This document shows, piece by piece, positions 1 through 9,669 of a DNA stretch of 23,175 nucleotides. The translations under genes were made by a program, and so were the position numbers. Source of the stretch: Gnetum montanum (lineage: Eukaryota > Streptophyta > Gnetopsida > Gnetales > Gnetaceae); NCBI GenBank assembly GCA_015680685.1, contig MNCI01035647.1, forward strand, positions 21,963 through 45,137, given 5' to 3'. The notes beneath the pieces were generated by a model, which saw only the letters and a list, made by a program, of their open reading frames with translations, was not told the origin of the DNA and ran no database searches. Within the stretch, counting starts at the first letter, position 1, and every line of letters starts with the position of its first letter.

Positions 1-1
1 A

Positions 2-418
2 AGTAACTTGATCAAAGAAGTTGATACGCTAGAAAGCAATGCATAACTTTGATTCCCACACATTACTTTTAACAACCTGGTTCAAATTATTTCTAGAGTT
101 GTCGTTGGCGAAGAGTGGTCTTCTGGTTATGAGGATATTATCCAGTACTTCATGTTGTTGTAGATAATTTAGAATTTTAGGCTCTAATCGACTCCATCTG
201 AGATTATTTACTAAACAGTCGATTCTTCCTNTCAAGTTACTTGGTACGAAAATGAACAACTCCTTCCTGCACAACTTCTCCCGCCAGAAGAAGTGATGTC
301 ATCTCCAGCTTCAGTTTTAGCAGAATTATCCAAGCTCATCAAAGAATGTCCAGATTGTTCCAAAACACGTGGCAAAATTTTCGGAGTTCATAAAGCTATT
401 CTCAAAGCTATCCATTAG
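2..418 (+). pseudogene. C-terminal remnant of an unrecognised (probably viral) ORF
   Basis: One plus-strand frame (position 2 onward) reads as protein-like text up to a stop at 416-418. It is broken by stops at 44-46, 50-52, 161-163, 170-172, 185-187 and 212-214. Every one is TAA, TAG or TGA that a single C-to-T change would derive from CAA, CAG or CGA. The last uninterrupted stretch (215-415) includes VTWYENEQLLP and KECPDCSKTRGKIFG. There is one undetermined base at 231. Its place just upstream of a promoter-like region is where the end of a caulimovirid polyprotein or last ORF would be. I do not recognise the domain, so the viral assignment rests on context only. The minus-strand ORF at 274-29 overlaps it and is probably a shadow. 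Confidence 0.45.
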
Positions 419-451
419 GATAAAGACTACATCAAGAATGTAGATAAGATC

Positions 452-690
452 GAATATATTCTCTTCCGAGCAGGATGAATATATTCTCTAGGAATATTCG
501 AATATTCCAATTCGAAGCAGATAAGCTTGAATCAATTCTCCTTTGTCATTTTGTAAGCCTCCAAGCTATAAATAAGAGGTACTCCCTCCTCCTACAGACA
601 TGGGCTAGCATGTGCTATATGGCGAGAACAAGCAAGTAGTCAGTCTGAGTCTCTTCTCTCTTCTCTGAAGTTTTCTTCCTCTTATGTCTC
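452..690 (+). promoter_or_regulatory. Pararetrovirus-like promoter and CT-rich leader
   Basis: A TATA box TATAAATAAG lies at 567-576. Upstream are a direct repeat GAATATATTCTCT (452-464 and 477-489) and a perfect 18-bp palindrome GGAATATTCGAATATTCC (491-508). Downstream, about 640-685, is a pyrimidine-rich stretch, which resembles the CT-rich leader start of several plant pararetroviruses. It follows the stop of the plus-strand coding remnant by about 150 bases, matching a caulimovirid intergenic region. In this locus it points into the 3' end of the oppositely oriented movement-protein frame. Activity is inferred only. Confidence 0.5.
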
Positions 691-825
691 GTATAAGTCT
701 GTAATTATGTGTGATTGCAGTGATGATAAGCTACGAACGATCCTTATGATCGTCGGTTTGTGTGTAGTCTAACGTGTTATATTATTACCCTGATAGTCTG
801 GTTGTATGAACATTTCGCTCCGCTC
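691..825. other. Viral leader-like sequence, probable inversion junction
   Basis: No gene is supported here. The stretch contains a 6-bp-stem hairpin, ACGATC (737-742) and GATCGT (748-753), with a 5-base loop. Plus-strand viral order (promoter, leader) must give way to minus-strand viral order (end of the movement-protein frame) between about 600 and 826. The exact breakpoint cannot be placed without a related viral genome. Confidence 0.3.
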
Positions 826-3448
826 TTATCCCGCCGCTCCATCTAAATATTCCGCTGTTCGGTTCCATATTCTGTGTAGAAATTTGTGAGTTCCCTGGTT
901 TCGCTGAAAATGTCTCTTGGTTAGGTGTACCCACAAGAGAACCAGAGATACGAAAAGATAACCTAGCGTGTTAGAAGTGTTTGGCTGGGAATTGTGTCCG
1001 TACGTTGTATCAGCTCCATCCGAAGGCGCCAGAGAGTGCGCGAGAATTAACGTTGAGTTGCGCGTAGCCATATCATGGATTTGCTATGGCTGGTCGAGGG
1101 TTCCAGTACATCTAGGCATAATCTCTTTAGATAACTGACTAACACCATCATTAACTTTATCAACCTTTTCTTCAAGATCATCAACTTTATCTTCAATTTC
1201 TTGAAAGTGTTGAGCAGCATAAGTTGTCCAATGCACTAAATAATTTAATTGACGAGTTTCTGTTGCTTGATCATTAGCACTATTAAGAGAGTGTTCTAAT
1301 AGATAACTACAATCAGCTCAAGTTTGAGGAGGCTCTTGTTTAGATGCTGTTGTACTGTAAGCAGCTAATGGTGGCCATTTTCCACTGCTAAGTAGCCTTC
1401 GATCTCCATATTGCTTATATGATGTATTCTGAAAAGCACAGAGATGATGCTGAAATTTGTACAACGTACCTCTTGTATCAAAATTTGGAGAGGTATTTCC
1501 TTCAGTGGGCTTTGAAGAACTTCCTTTTTCTGAGAGCTTTCGGGGAGGTAGGACAGCAGGGGTAGCTTCAAAAGTAATCACTGCTAATCTACCAAATTGT
1601 TGGATGGGATATTGACTCCATCTCATTTTTGGTTTTTCATAAGTCTTAAATTCCTAGTCTTGTAACAAATGTTGAATTTGAGGAAACGAATTGCAATAAC
1701 TTGGGACATTTATACTTTTTCCACATTGGAGTAGATTTTGACTTCCTTTGGGAAACTGAACCCCCCATTTTAGCTTGTGATTCATAAAAATAGTATTGGA
1801 TAGCTGAAAGGTTCCTCTTGCTGCAACAGCAGCATATACTGATCCAGGTAATAATTCAATTCCATGAACTTCAACACAGATTAACAAAGCACTAGTGATA
1901 AAATCATCGGCTAAAGCAAGCTGATAATTTGGTTGAACTGCACATAGTGCATCAGAATCAAGAACTCCCTGGAACTAGCAGATCTTAGCTTTTTCCCATG
2001 CTATATCTGGTCCTAAGTGAACTCCATCTCCAATTACTCAGCTATCTAACAGAGTTACAACATATTCAGCTCCTATGTCGTAATTAAACTTTGGACTTAC
2101 TAATATATCTAGTTGTCCTAGATGTACATAATTATGACCTTGTTCCTTCCATTTGTCTACTTCATCAAGAGTGAATAGAGGTAAGAATACCAGCCTAATT
2201 CCTTTTCCTTTAATATCTAAAATAGCTTTAGTTTGCTTAATGGATGTTGACATTCGAGCAGAGAATGTATTTGCAAACTTATAAATTGCATCTTTAGGAA
2301 TTTCAGGAAACTTCAAATCTTTATGCTCACTTGTAATGATTGATTTCTTCCTTTTCATTGCCTTTGCAAACGACAGAATCTCCTTCTGTGCTTGAGACAA
2401 TTCTTCTCCTTCATTTACTTCTTCAATTTGAGTAGAATTAGAACGGAACATATTAATTCTAGGAAAAACTTCACTATTATAAAAAATAATAGGCTCATGC
2501 AAATACCGTAAATAATCTTCATTATCTATATCAACATTTATAGGATTTATAACATCATTTTCTCCTTGTCCTTCGAAACCTTCTACTTCATCATAATACA
2601 TTTGTATTTCATCAACTTGATCTTCAAACTGTTGCTGAGCAATCATCCTGAGAAGTTCTTGTGGAAATCGGTGATGTTCAATAGCTTGAATGTCTTCCTC
2701 TGTTGATTGATCATAAACTGCAGAACTGATGTCAGTACATATTCTGGAACGGGTTAAAGCAGCCATTTCTAAGAGGTGCTTATCTTCTTCTTCAAACGGA
2801 CCGGGATCAGGGTCTGACTCAGGAGGTTGTGAGACAAAAGTAGAAGAAATTGGATGATCAGGTGGATATAAGTAACAGCGACCAAATTTGTCGTAAGCTT
2901 CGACTTGAGTAAAAGGGATTTCGAGATCAGGCATATCAGAATCATAACTAGAAATTTCAAATACTACGTCAGTAGTTGGACATTGTACAGGACATGGGGC
3001 TAATGGTTCATTGGGTTCAGGACACAGGGTTAAGACAGATTTACAATGAAACAAGGGTTTCAGACTGACTTGAAGCATAAGATTGAGATTAGGCATAGAT
3101 GCATAACAGGAGCCCATGGTCCAGTAATATTTAGAAAAATAAGTAACTCGTTCTTCAACAGGCGTTCGTAGAACTTGCCAATACAAAGCAGCAAAATTAT
3201 CAGGTACAAAATAACTTTGATACTTATCAAGTAGGGTTTCTGCAAGCATAGCATAATTTTCAGCCTTCATACTATCGTAGCGCCATTCAGGAGCAAACCA
3301 GACGGCGTCGTTGATCAGGTGCCAGTGCGGCCATTGGGGATCAAAGGTACAATGAGAATTTTTACATTGCATTGGTATGGATGGAGGTGGTAGGTCATCA
3401 TCGAAGAGATTGTCATATTTGGAGAAAACAGAGTGGATATTAGGGTTA
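826..3448 (-). pseudogene. Caulimovirid-type movement protein (30K superfamily) frame, inactivated
   Basis: One minus-strand frame stays protein-like from 3448 to the TAA at 828-826, about 870 codons. It is interrupted by TGA 2040-2038, TAG 1977-1975, TAG 1656-1654, TGA 1320-1318 and TAG 1086-1084, all explainable by C-to-T change. Order in the protein: a W/Y-rich N-terminal domain (about 3400-3100, e.g. WPHWHLINDAVWFAPEW); a long acidic, variable region (about 3000-2450); the 30K-like core (about 2300-1650), with GKGIRLVFLPLFTLDEV, then YVHLGQLDILV and a downstream CVEVHGIELLPGSVY; a basic, Ser/Pro-rich tail (1626-1321); and a heptad-like coiled coil (about 1230-1120, with EIEDKVDDLEEKVDKVND). 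The 30K family moves viral genomes through plasmodesmata. The N-terminus is truncated at the gag junction. The last part (below about 1080) is less convincing, because another minus frame also reads well there. Confidence 0.65.
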
Positions 3449-4456
3449 TAGGCTCTCCCTAGTTTCATTATGAAGCTCATATATGATGTGGAAAGTTGCT
3501 CTTTTTGAGAGAAATCATGGCTAGGACATCTATGTAGTAGTGAATAGTATCTATCCAAGGCCACATCTAAGGGTTCATGATTTTCTTACTTCCATCCTTG
3601 GATTTGTTTTCTTAGGTTGGACACTCTTGCATAGGTTTGGTATTTTTTGTTAAAAAGTTCTAGCATTGTGGACCACTGGTGGATGAAACTTGGTTCCAAT
3701 GATCTATACCAATTTTCAACTTTATCTATTAGTGTCCTAGGTAAGAGCTTAAGGTTTTGCCACTTATTTTTGATATTTTGCAAGGTATAAGCATCATGGA
3801 AGGCCTGTAAGTGATGTTGTGGATTAGAATCATAGCCTCCCATAAATTTAGGGATATTATTTATATCGAGCCTTTTTATGTGGCTTTCCCTAAAATGCAT
3901 ATGGGTATCTTAACTACCTCTATGATTTGCATCAAGCTCTTAGTGGTCAAAAAGGGTTCATCATCATTGGACATTGCATGGTGGAAATTGCTATTTCTAT
4001 TTGCTTGATTGTGATGGTTTTGGCTGTGTTCATGTTGAGGTCTTTGATTTTTCCCATGGTTTTGATTTCTACCCTTATTTCAACCCCATAGTGGAGCTTT
4101 GTCTCTATACCTATGTTCATCTTTGTCAGAACTAGACATTGAAGAGGAAGAGGAAGATGAGGAATTGGGAGGATTGCCATGGCTTTGATGGTGTTTCCCA
4201 TAGTCCCTTGATTTATCTTTTATAGGTTTTGAGGAGGTCCTAGGCCTTGAGGCCTCCCCTAGTCTAGGACTTCATCTCCTCTAGGGTTGTCTGTCTTAGG
4301 TGAATGTAGTCCTTGAGTGTCATTAGGGTGGTCATGACCATATGAAACCCCTGCATGAGGTTGGTCACTCCAATTTTCATCAACATATATCTTGTTAGTT
4401 TTTCAATGAATGTTCTCTCCATATGATGCATTATTGCTTCCTTGTGAAAGAGACAT
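3449..4456 (-). pseudogene. gag: Element A1 gag (Ty3-type), truncated by viral insertion
   Basis: Minus-strand remnant of the capsid polyprotein of a Ty3-type LTR retrotransposon. A start candidate lies at 4456, 107 bases after the primer-binding site, a spacing like that in A2 and C. The clear capsid core is 3900-3589, with NWYRSLEP and LELFNKKYQTYARVSNLR, matching C (about 13454-13730) residue for residue over long runs. TAA 3588-3586 replaces a CAA kept in C. After it the frame continues (LDRYYSLLHRCPSH) with C homology down to about 3449. A one-base deletion near 3489 puts the last gag codons out of phase. The stretch between the start and the core is about 340 bases shorter than in C, so the N-terminal part is also deleted. 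Protease and everything downstream are missing from the window. Confidence 0.8.
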
Positions 4457-4562
4457 TTTTGTTAGTTAATGATGTGTGTGACTTAATATTTTTGAAAAGA
4501 TAAATTGTTAATGCATTTATAGTGACTGTGTATGATATAACTAATCTAGATAACTAGCACCA

Positions 4563-4580
4563 TCCCTGGCAATGACACTA
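4563..4580 (-). other. Primer-binding site of A1 (tRNA-Asp type, decayed)
   Basis: On the minus strand the 18 bases TAGTGTCATTGCCAGGGA follow the LTR end with a one-base spacer. They match the complement of the plant tRNA-Asp 3' end (TGGCGCCGTTGCCGGGGA) at 13 of 18 positions, and every mismatch is a C/T or G/A transition. This fixes both the end of the LTR and the direction of the internal region. Confidence 0.75.
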
Positions 4581-4581
4581 A

Positions 4582-5467
4582 TGATGAGCAGTGAGGTACC
4601 CCTATGCCCAACCATATGAGTCACAAGTGTTCAGGCACGATCTAGTTGAATTTCACGGATGGAACTAGTTGTGGCATCTAGATCATTATGCCTTGATCAT
4701 AGTTTGCTGTCTTCCCACTTGGACTAGTGGTAGCTTTGTCATGTATGGTTTAGTCCAAAGTGAGGCATATAATTCTTGATGTTGTTTCGGCCTTAAGCTA
4801 CTCCTAACTATAATAAAGGAATCATTTGTTTAAACTAAGTAACAATGGAAAATAAAGTCTAAACTAGCTTATGGATGATGTGAATCCGTTCCTAGCTTGT
4901 CATACATGTTTTGAACCCACATATCCACTACTAGAATTACCAAGTGCTATGCTACTAGGAGAACTAAGTAATAACATTGCTGGGATTACCAAGAAAATAT
5001 GTATTTACACTTGAAACTAGTCACACTCATTCTGCCAACTCATTAATATGCATAGAAACATGAATATTAACTAAGTACATGAAATGTAAATTGCATGGAA
5101 AAGAAATTTAATCTAAGTCAAAGTGCTGCAATGAATAAGAATCAATCTCGATCTTATTGTCATTTATGGAATGTGTCCAACTACACTACCACTTGAATAA
5201 GATGCCATACAATTGACTCAAATCCACATTGCAAGCATTCATTGACTATTTTCTAAGATTATGGAATAAAATTACAAGAGTTCAGCTACTCTATTGACTA
5301 AAGAATTGTATAAACACACCTGTGAGCATGTATTTATAGAGGAAAATAGACATTATGTCAATGGCACCAGGTCGACGGGGCCTAGTTGATGCAATAGACT
5401 GCATCGACATGGCCAAGATAATAGGGCTAAGATATTGAGGCTAACCAAAAATTGACTTTTTATTAGA
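4582..5467 (-). repeat. LTR between A2 and A1 (minus orientation)
   Basis: Read on the minus strand, the LTR ends in GCTCATCA at 4582, directly before the primer-binding site. It starts near 5467, judged by alignment to the B-side LTR; that edge is uncertain by about 10 bases. U3 contains a short-repeat array (about 5365-5450), then TATAAATA at 5338-5331. The array is mixed: some units resemble element C (GTCGATGCAG, GTCGACCTGG) and others resemble element B (CTCAATATCTTAGCCC). The U5-side block around 5130-5180 is close to the matching part of the 8812-9669 LTR. The final ~40 bases before GCTCATCA resemble C more than B. It serves as 3' boundary of A2 and 5' LTR of A1. Confidence 0.75.
5331..5338 (-). 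promoter_or_regulatory. LTR TATA box (A1)
   Basis: TATAAATA on the minus strand, directly downstream of the U3 short-repeat array and at the position equivalent to the TATA boxes of element C's LTRs. Confidence 0.6.
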
Positions 5468-5751
5468 TATCCTAGCCAATTGATGATTCATCAATTAGTA
5501 AGTGGTTCAGATGTTTCCATGCATGTGTTAGATGTTTTTTGATTCTTAGTTAGTGGCTATAGGACATCTCTTTGTTTGGTGATGTTTTTTCTTTCTTTTG
5601 CACACACTTGTTTTTCACTATTGTTGTGGACTAATATGGTGACTGTGTATACATTCTGATCAATCGATCCATGATTGCACCCTTTACTTTTAGCAGTAAT
5701 GCATGGAATTTGCTGTGTGTGTATGGCTCAATGCATGTCTTCCTTAGAGAT
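5468..5751 (-). other. A2 short spacer between protease and LTR
   Basis: No coding sequence is supported. The stretch is T-rich on the plus strand. Next to the LTR, plus-strand ATATCCTAGCCAATTG (about 5468-5483) is a decayed counterpart of the polypurine-tract region that is intact in B at 9670-9681. Confidence 0.4.
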
Positions 5752-6160
5752 CTAAATTGATAGATCCCTCATACTTAGCTTAGCATTGATTGTGCTAAGC
5801 CATGTCCTTCCCATGATTATTGGAAATTCCTTATTAGCATATTTCACATTGATTACAAGAAAGTTTGCTAAATAGGACCACCCATTAATAGTGGTCACTA
5901 CATCGTCTATTTGTCCCAAAGGAATGATGATAGACTGATCTGCAAGCTCCAACCTGATGTTGCACTCTTCTAATGGTGGTAGGTTCCATGCTTAGTATGT
6001 TTTGTAGGAGATCAAATTCATCCTAGAACTTAAGTCTAACAAAGCTTTGCATGGTAGATTTCTAGCTACTTGTAGATAAATCAAAGGAATTCTTAGATCA
6101 ATTCTCTTCTTAGGGAGTGATCTTTTCTTGATATAGTCTGTAACGATTTCAATGAGCATG
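5752..6160 (-). pseudogene. A2 retroviral-type aspartic protease
   Basis: Minus-strand retropepsin-like domain that would cleave the Gag polyprotein. The later part is open from 5952 to 5752 and contains SIIIPLGQIDDVVTTI and then FPIIMGRTWLSTI, the typical end of plant Ty3 proteases. The same blocks occur in C at 15270-15430. Upstream (to about 6160) the frame reads RIPLIYLQVA and then LLDLSSRMNLIS at the active-site position, where C has LLDSGSVVNLIS. The catalytic Asp (codon 6036-6034) remains, but the Ser-Gly that completes the DSG triad is lost. A stop follows shortly after, near the position of C's MYKHWN. The domain is inactive. Confidence 0.75.
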
Positions 6161-8675
6161 ACAATTTATATGTTTGGACTTGATGATGATAGAAGCTTGT
6201 TAGTATTAAGAGAATCTATGGGAGGGGAAGTTAGTCTCGATGAAGCTCTAATTGTACTAGTCTTTTTTGGACTTGTACTAAAGAAAGGATGTTTCTTTGT
6301 TTTGCCCTTAGTGTTGTTGGTAAGATCCTCCAATTTTATGTTCACTACCCTTGTAGATCTCTTCTACTATAGTTGTGATGGAAATTCTCCTTGCATCGTG
6401 GGTGGTGGCACTAGTGGCAAAAGATTTGGATTTGGATTTGAAAAATTATCTACTTGTGAATGAACATACGAGTCTGAGTTGGTCCTTGGTAGCATCGATT
6501 AGTTGTATTTCAGGGGATCATATTATGAAGTTTGAATAGTTGCATTTGTTGGTGAGACTAGGCGTTGGACATAGTATCCATAGGTATCAAGTTGTTGATA
6601 TGGATACTATTGGTGCTACGGTGGCATGGACCATAATTGAGGTTGTTGTCACTTTTAATGGTATTGCTCTTGCAATTGCAGTAAGACAACACTAGGATAA
6701 TACATTAGTTGGAGATTCTATCTATAGTTTCCTTGAGGATAAGGTAACTGTTTGGGCATCTATTTTTGAACAAATATTGAATTAAGTGCATATGCCCCTA
6801 TCTCTTGTAAGTGTGCTATGATTGGACAACATCCTAATACATAGTGCAACCTTCCTTATTTGTGGAGCTTGTGTTTGAACACTCAGCCAATGAAGCAACT
6901 TTGCCTTTTTGTCCAGGTTTTTTCTTCTTCCTTTTGTCTTTGCCTTTACCAAAGGCTTGCTCATTTCTTTCCTTCACTATAATTAGTGCAGTTGTAAATT
7001 TTTCATCAACAGAATCCCACATTTTCTCTACTTTTGTTGTGATATCCTTTACAAATCTTCGAATTAGTAAAGTCTTTTTTTGAATAGCCTGATATAAGGT
7101 TTCCTCCTCTTGTGTATCGTAGACTTGTGCATCTCTCTTTCAGATTGATGGATCTTTGTTGTAGTCTTCACTTGATTTCATTTTTTGTAGTTCACCTTCC
7201 TCTTTTGCCACTTGATTGATTAGTTTTGAATGTGATGGATGATCATTTTTGATAATCTCCCTTGGGTGTAAACCCCTTGAGTCTTTGTGGTTTTGCTTTG
7301 CAAAACATCTACAATGTGCCTAAGCTATTCCTTTGATGAAAATTCATAGTCTAAGCACCTATGTAGTATTGAATAGTATTTTTCCATTACCACATCTAGG
7401 ATCTCGTTAGTCTCTTGCTTCCATCCTTGGATTTTTCTTCTTAAGTTTGACGCTCATAAATAGGTTTGGTATTTGTCATTAAAGAGTTTGAGCATGGTAC
7501 TCCAGTAGTTGATGGATTCAGGTTCCAGTGACCTATACCAACTCTCCACCTCCTTCACAAGTGTTCTATGAAATAGCTTCAACTTTTGTCAATTACTCTC
7601 AGTGTTTTGGAGGGCACAAGCATCATGGAAATCTTGAAGGTGATGTTATGGATCAGTGTTATAGCCACCTTCAAATCTTGGAATATTGTTCATGTCTAGA
7701 CATTTGATTTGGCTATGCCTCACATGCTTGGTTGGTATTTGGATAGCTTCTTGGATGTTTATCATGTTTTGGACTACCATAAGGAATTCATCATCATGGT
7801 TGGATTCATATACTCTATTGTAGCAGTGACCCCTTCTATGCTCATATCTCTCTTGATCCTCTCTTCTATCCCTTCATCTCCTTTGTTCATGTTCTTCATC
7901 TTTTGTATCAAAATGTCTTGAATATTGGTCAACATGACCATGAGTCCTCCTTCCTTCCCTATCATAGTCCTGGTACTTATGTCATCTTTTGTCATAGTCC
8001 TCTAATAATCATGATGAGGCAGATGTGGTAGTAGGAGAATGATGCTAACTTGTTCTCCTTTCATGACTTTTATATGTTTCTTTGTAGGATTTATTAGGAA
8101 CTCTTGGGTTTGAGTCATGCTTATACCTTGAGTCAGTAGCCTCCTTATTTTGTGTCTCTGCTAGAGTGAAATGAAGTTGGGCTTTGATAGGTTCCTCAAG
8201 TCTAATGATAGGTGTTTTTGAAGGCTTCTCATGGTTTTGGTGGAGTTGTTTTGAAATGAATGTATCAACATCAAGTTATTCCAAGACAATAGAAGTGTTG
8301 GCTTGCTTTCCTTTGTTGTGTACATGCTTAATCTTCATGGTAGCATCTCTTTTCATCAGCTCCTTTATGGGTTCATAGGGTCTTATCATGTGTTGAGTCA
8401 CATGATACCCTTACTGGATCTAGTCTAGATGTATTCCCCTTAAGGTAGTTTGGAGCATGTTAAGTGTTGCATGTTTTGGAGGTAGGACTATGTTGCCTTA
8501 CATGTCTCTTCACCTCATTTAATTGTCTTGATGGAAGATAAAAGTGAAGTCTAGATGGTAAGGATCAGTGTGAGCATAAGTGATTCTTATTTACATTGGC
8601 ATCTCCCATTCCTCTTCATCAATGATTATGTCATTTCTTTTTCTTGTCTCCTTGGCAGGTGATGGTTGAAGCCAT
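6161..8675 (-). pseudogene. gag: A2 gag and Pro/Gln-rich linker
   Basis: Minus-strand Gag remnant. The start candidate at 8675 is 118 bases after the primer-binding site, like C (128). Segments line up in order with C: an N-terminal block with FTFIFHQD (about 8560); an Arg/Asp-rich region (about 8000-7780); the capsid core (about 7710-7340) with NNIPRFEGGYN, ESWYRSLEPES and STMLKLFNDKYQTY; a nucleocapsid-like part (7022-6834) with MWDSVDEKF and a basic run; then a Pro/Gln/Tyr-rich linker (about 6680-6300). The zinc-knuckle cysteines visible in C are not preserved. Many stops and frameshifts are present. In vivo Gag forms the cytoplasmic particle that packages the element RNA. Confidence 0.75.
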
Positions 8676-8792
8676 ATTATAGTTTTTAGATGCTATTTTT
8701 TAATTGTGCTTTGCTTATGGATGTAAGGACTGACTTTGTGTTTTGGATACAACAAACTTTGAGAAATCAATTACTTAGCATACATTAACTTG

Positions 8793-8810
8793 TTCTCAGC
8801 AACGACACCA
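8793..8810 (-). other. Primer-binding site of A2 (tRNA-Asp type, decayed)
   Basis: Minus-strand TGGTGTCGTTGCTGAGAA lies one base after the LTR end. It matches the plant tRNA-Asp complement at 13 of 18 positions, all differences being transitions. Confidence 0.75.
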
Positions 8811-8811
8811 A

Positions 8812-9669
8812 TGATAAGTAGTGGAGTAATGCAACATCCAACCATACGAGATATGAGTGTTCACACATAGCCTAGTTGAATTTCATAGACAAGGCAATGT
8901 GATCATGCTAGTAATTGGTTAAAGTTCACTATCGTTGTTTTTCCATGTGAGTGAGTAAATTTGATGCGTATGGTTTAACTCACTATGAGGTGTATGATAA
9001 TTGATGTTGTGTAGGCCATGTTTCTCCTAGTACACATAAAGTAAAGAAAATGGTTTCTAAGTCTAAGTAATATTAAATGAATCTAATCTAGCTTATTACG
9101 ATGGACATCCATTTCTAATTCTCTACACATGTTTTGGACTCATGCAATCATTACTGGGATTACCAAGTATTCTACTATTGGGCGAACAAAGCGATAATAC
9201 TACTGGGTTACCAAACTATCACACTTAACACTTAGAATCAGTTGTATCCATTTTGCTGAATAGTAGTAAGAGTAAAGTTCATGTAAATGTAAATAGTAAC
9301 TAAGAAAGGAGTAAGCAATCTAAGTGATGTTGCAATGATGTAAAGTAATCTCGATCTTTATTTCTAGTCATGAAACATGTCCAAGTACATTCCTCTCTAA
9401 TAAAGACTTCGTTCAATCACTTAACATCACACTCTGACATACACTGCTAAGTGCAAAGTGCTAAAATTAAGAAAAGAATTAATAGAATTTGCTAAGTTGG
9501 AATAAAATTATTCTTGGACCATATGCTTAAGTGTTGTATTTATTGAATATGCAACATCCATGATATTGAATATGTGACATCGTAGCTTGTGCCCCAATAT
9601 TGAGGAGCCAATATCGTGGCTCTAATATCAGATGCCTAAAATCGTAGTAAACTAAAAATCGATTTATCA
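8812..9669 (-). repeat. LTR between B and A2 (minus orientation)
   Basis: On the minus strand it begins TGATAAATCG at 9669 and ends CTTATCA at 8812, giving 858 bp with matching TGATAA/TTATCA ends. The start directly follows element B's polypurine tract (9681-9670) and the end directly precedes A2's primer-binding site. One copy therefore acts as 3' LTR of B and 5' LTR of A2. U3 holds units such as GATATTGGCTCC and CAATATTGGGGC (about 9560-9640), followed by an AT-rich AATAAATA TATA candidate at about 9534-9541. Its short repeats differ in sequence from C's but occupy the same place. Confidence 0.85.

Larger units (their letters stand above)
1..3448. mobile_element. Endogenous pararetrovirus (caulimovirid-like) segment, rearranged
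   Basis: This block is a fossil of a plant DNA pararetrovirus lying inside the gag gene of retrotransposon A1. It holds a plus-strand coding remnant (2-418), a plus-strand promoter-like region (about 452-690) and a minus-strand movement-protein frame (3448-826). Caulimovirid genomes code on one strand only, so the two orientations imply a rearranged integrant with an inversion junction somewhere between about 600 and 826. The right edge is fixed by loss of gag homology at about 3448; the left edge lies outside the window. The genus cannot be assigned by eye. No reverse transcriptase or coat-protein zinc finger is visible in this part. Confidence 0.7.
5468..8811 (-). mobile_element. Element A2 internal region: gag-protease, deletion derivative
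   Basis: Internal region of a Ty3-type element read on the minus strand. It runs from the primer-binding site (8810-8793) through gag and protease to a degenerate polypurine region next to the LTR at about 5467. It is about 3.3 kb, against about 8.5 kb for C. Only about 280 bases separate the protease from the next LTR. The spacer, internal promoter and aORF of C and B are absent, and so are reverse transcriptase and integrase. It is flanked by two LTRs that clearly differ in sequence, so these are unlikely to be the original pair of one insertion. Confidence 0.7.

Noticed and set aside
29-274. 81-codon minus-strand ORF.
   Set aside because: The opposite strand carries a more protein-like frame whose stops are all of the C-to-T type. 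Neither is recognised, but the plus frame is contiguous to 418.
491-508. Palindrome read as a heat-shock element (GAA/TTC units).
   Set aside because: Spacing between TTC and GAA is zero instead of two, so it is not a proper array of heat-shock units.
1006-1020. Plus-strand TTGTATCAGCTCCAT resembles the tRNA-Met primer site used by caulimovirids (12 of 15).
   Set aside because: It lies inside the minus-strand frame that still reads as coding, and the most conserved positions after CAG differ. Probably chance; it would matter only if the inversion junction lies to its right.
3372-3564. Start of the 508-codon minus ORF at 3564 as a real translation start.
   Set aside because: The codon there is GTG in the middle of gag homology. 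The frame is open upstream apart from one C-to-T stop, so no true start exists at 3564.
6152-6463. 103-codon plus-strand hydrophobic ORF.
   Set aside because: Shadow of the A2 Pro/Gln-rich linker, which matches C's linker on the minus strand.
8812-9669. This LTR as a solo LTR insertion.
   Set aside because: It is joined on one side to a PPT and aORF and on the other to a PBS and gag, all collinear, so it is a shared boundary LTR.
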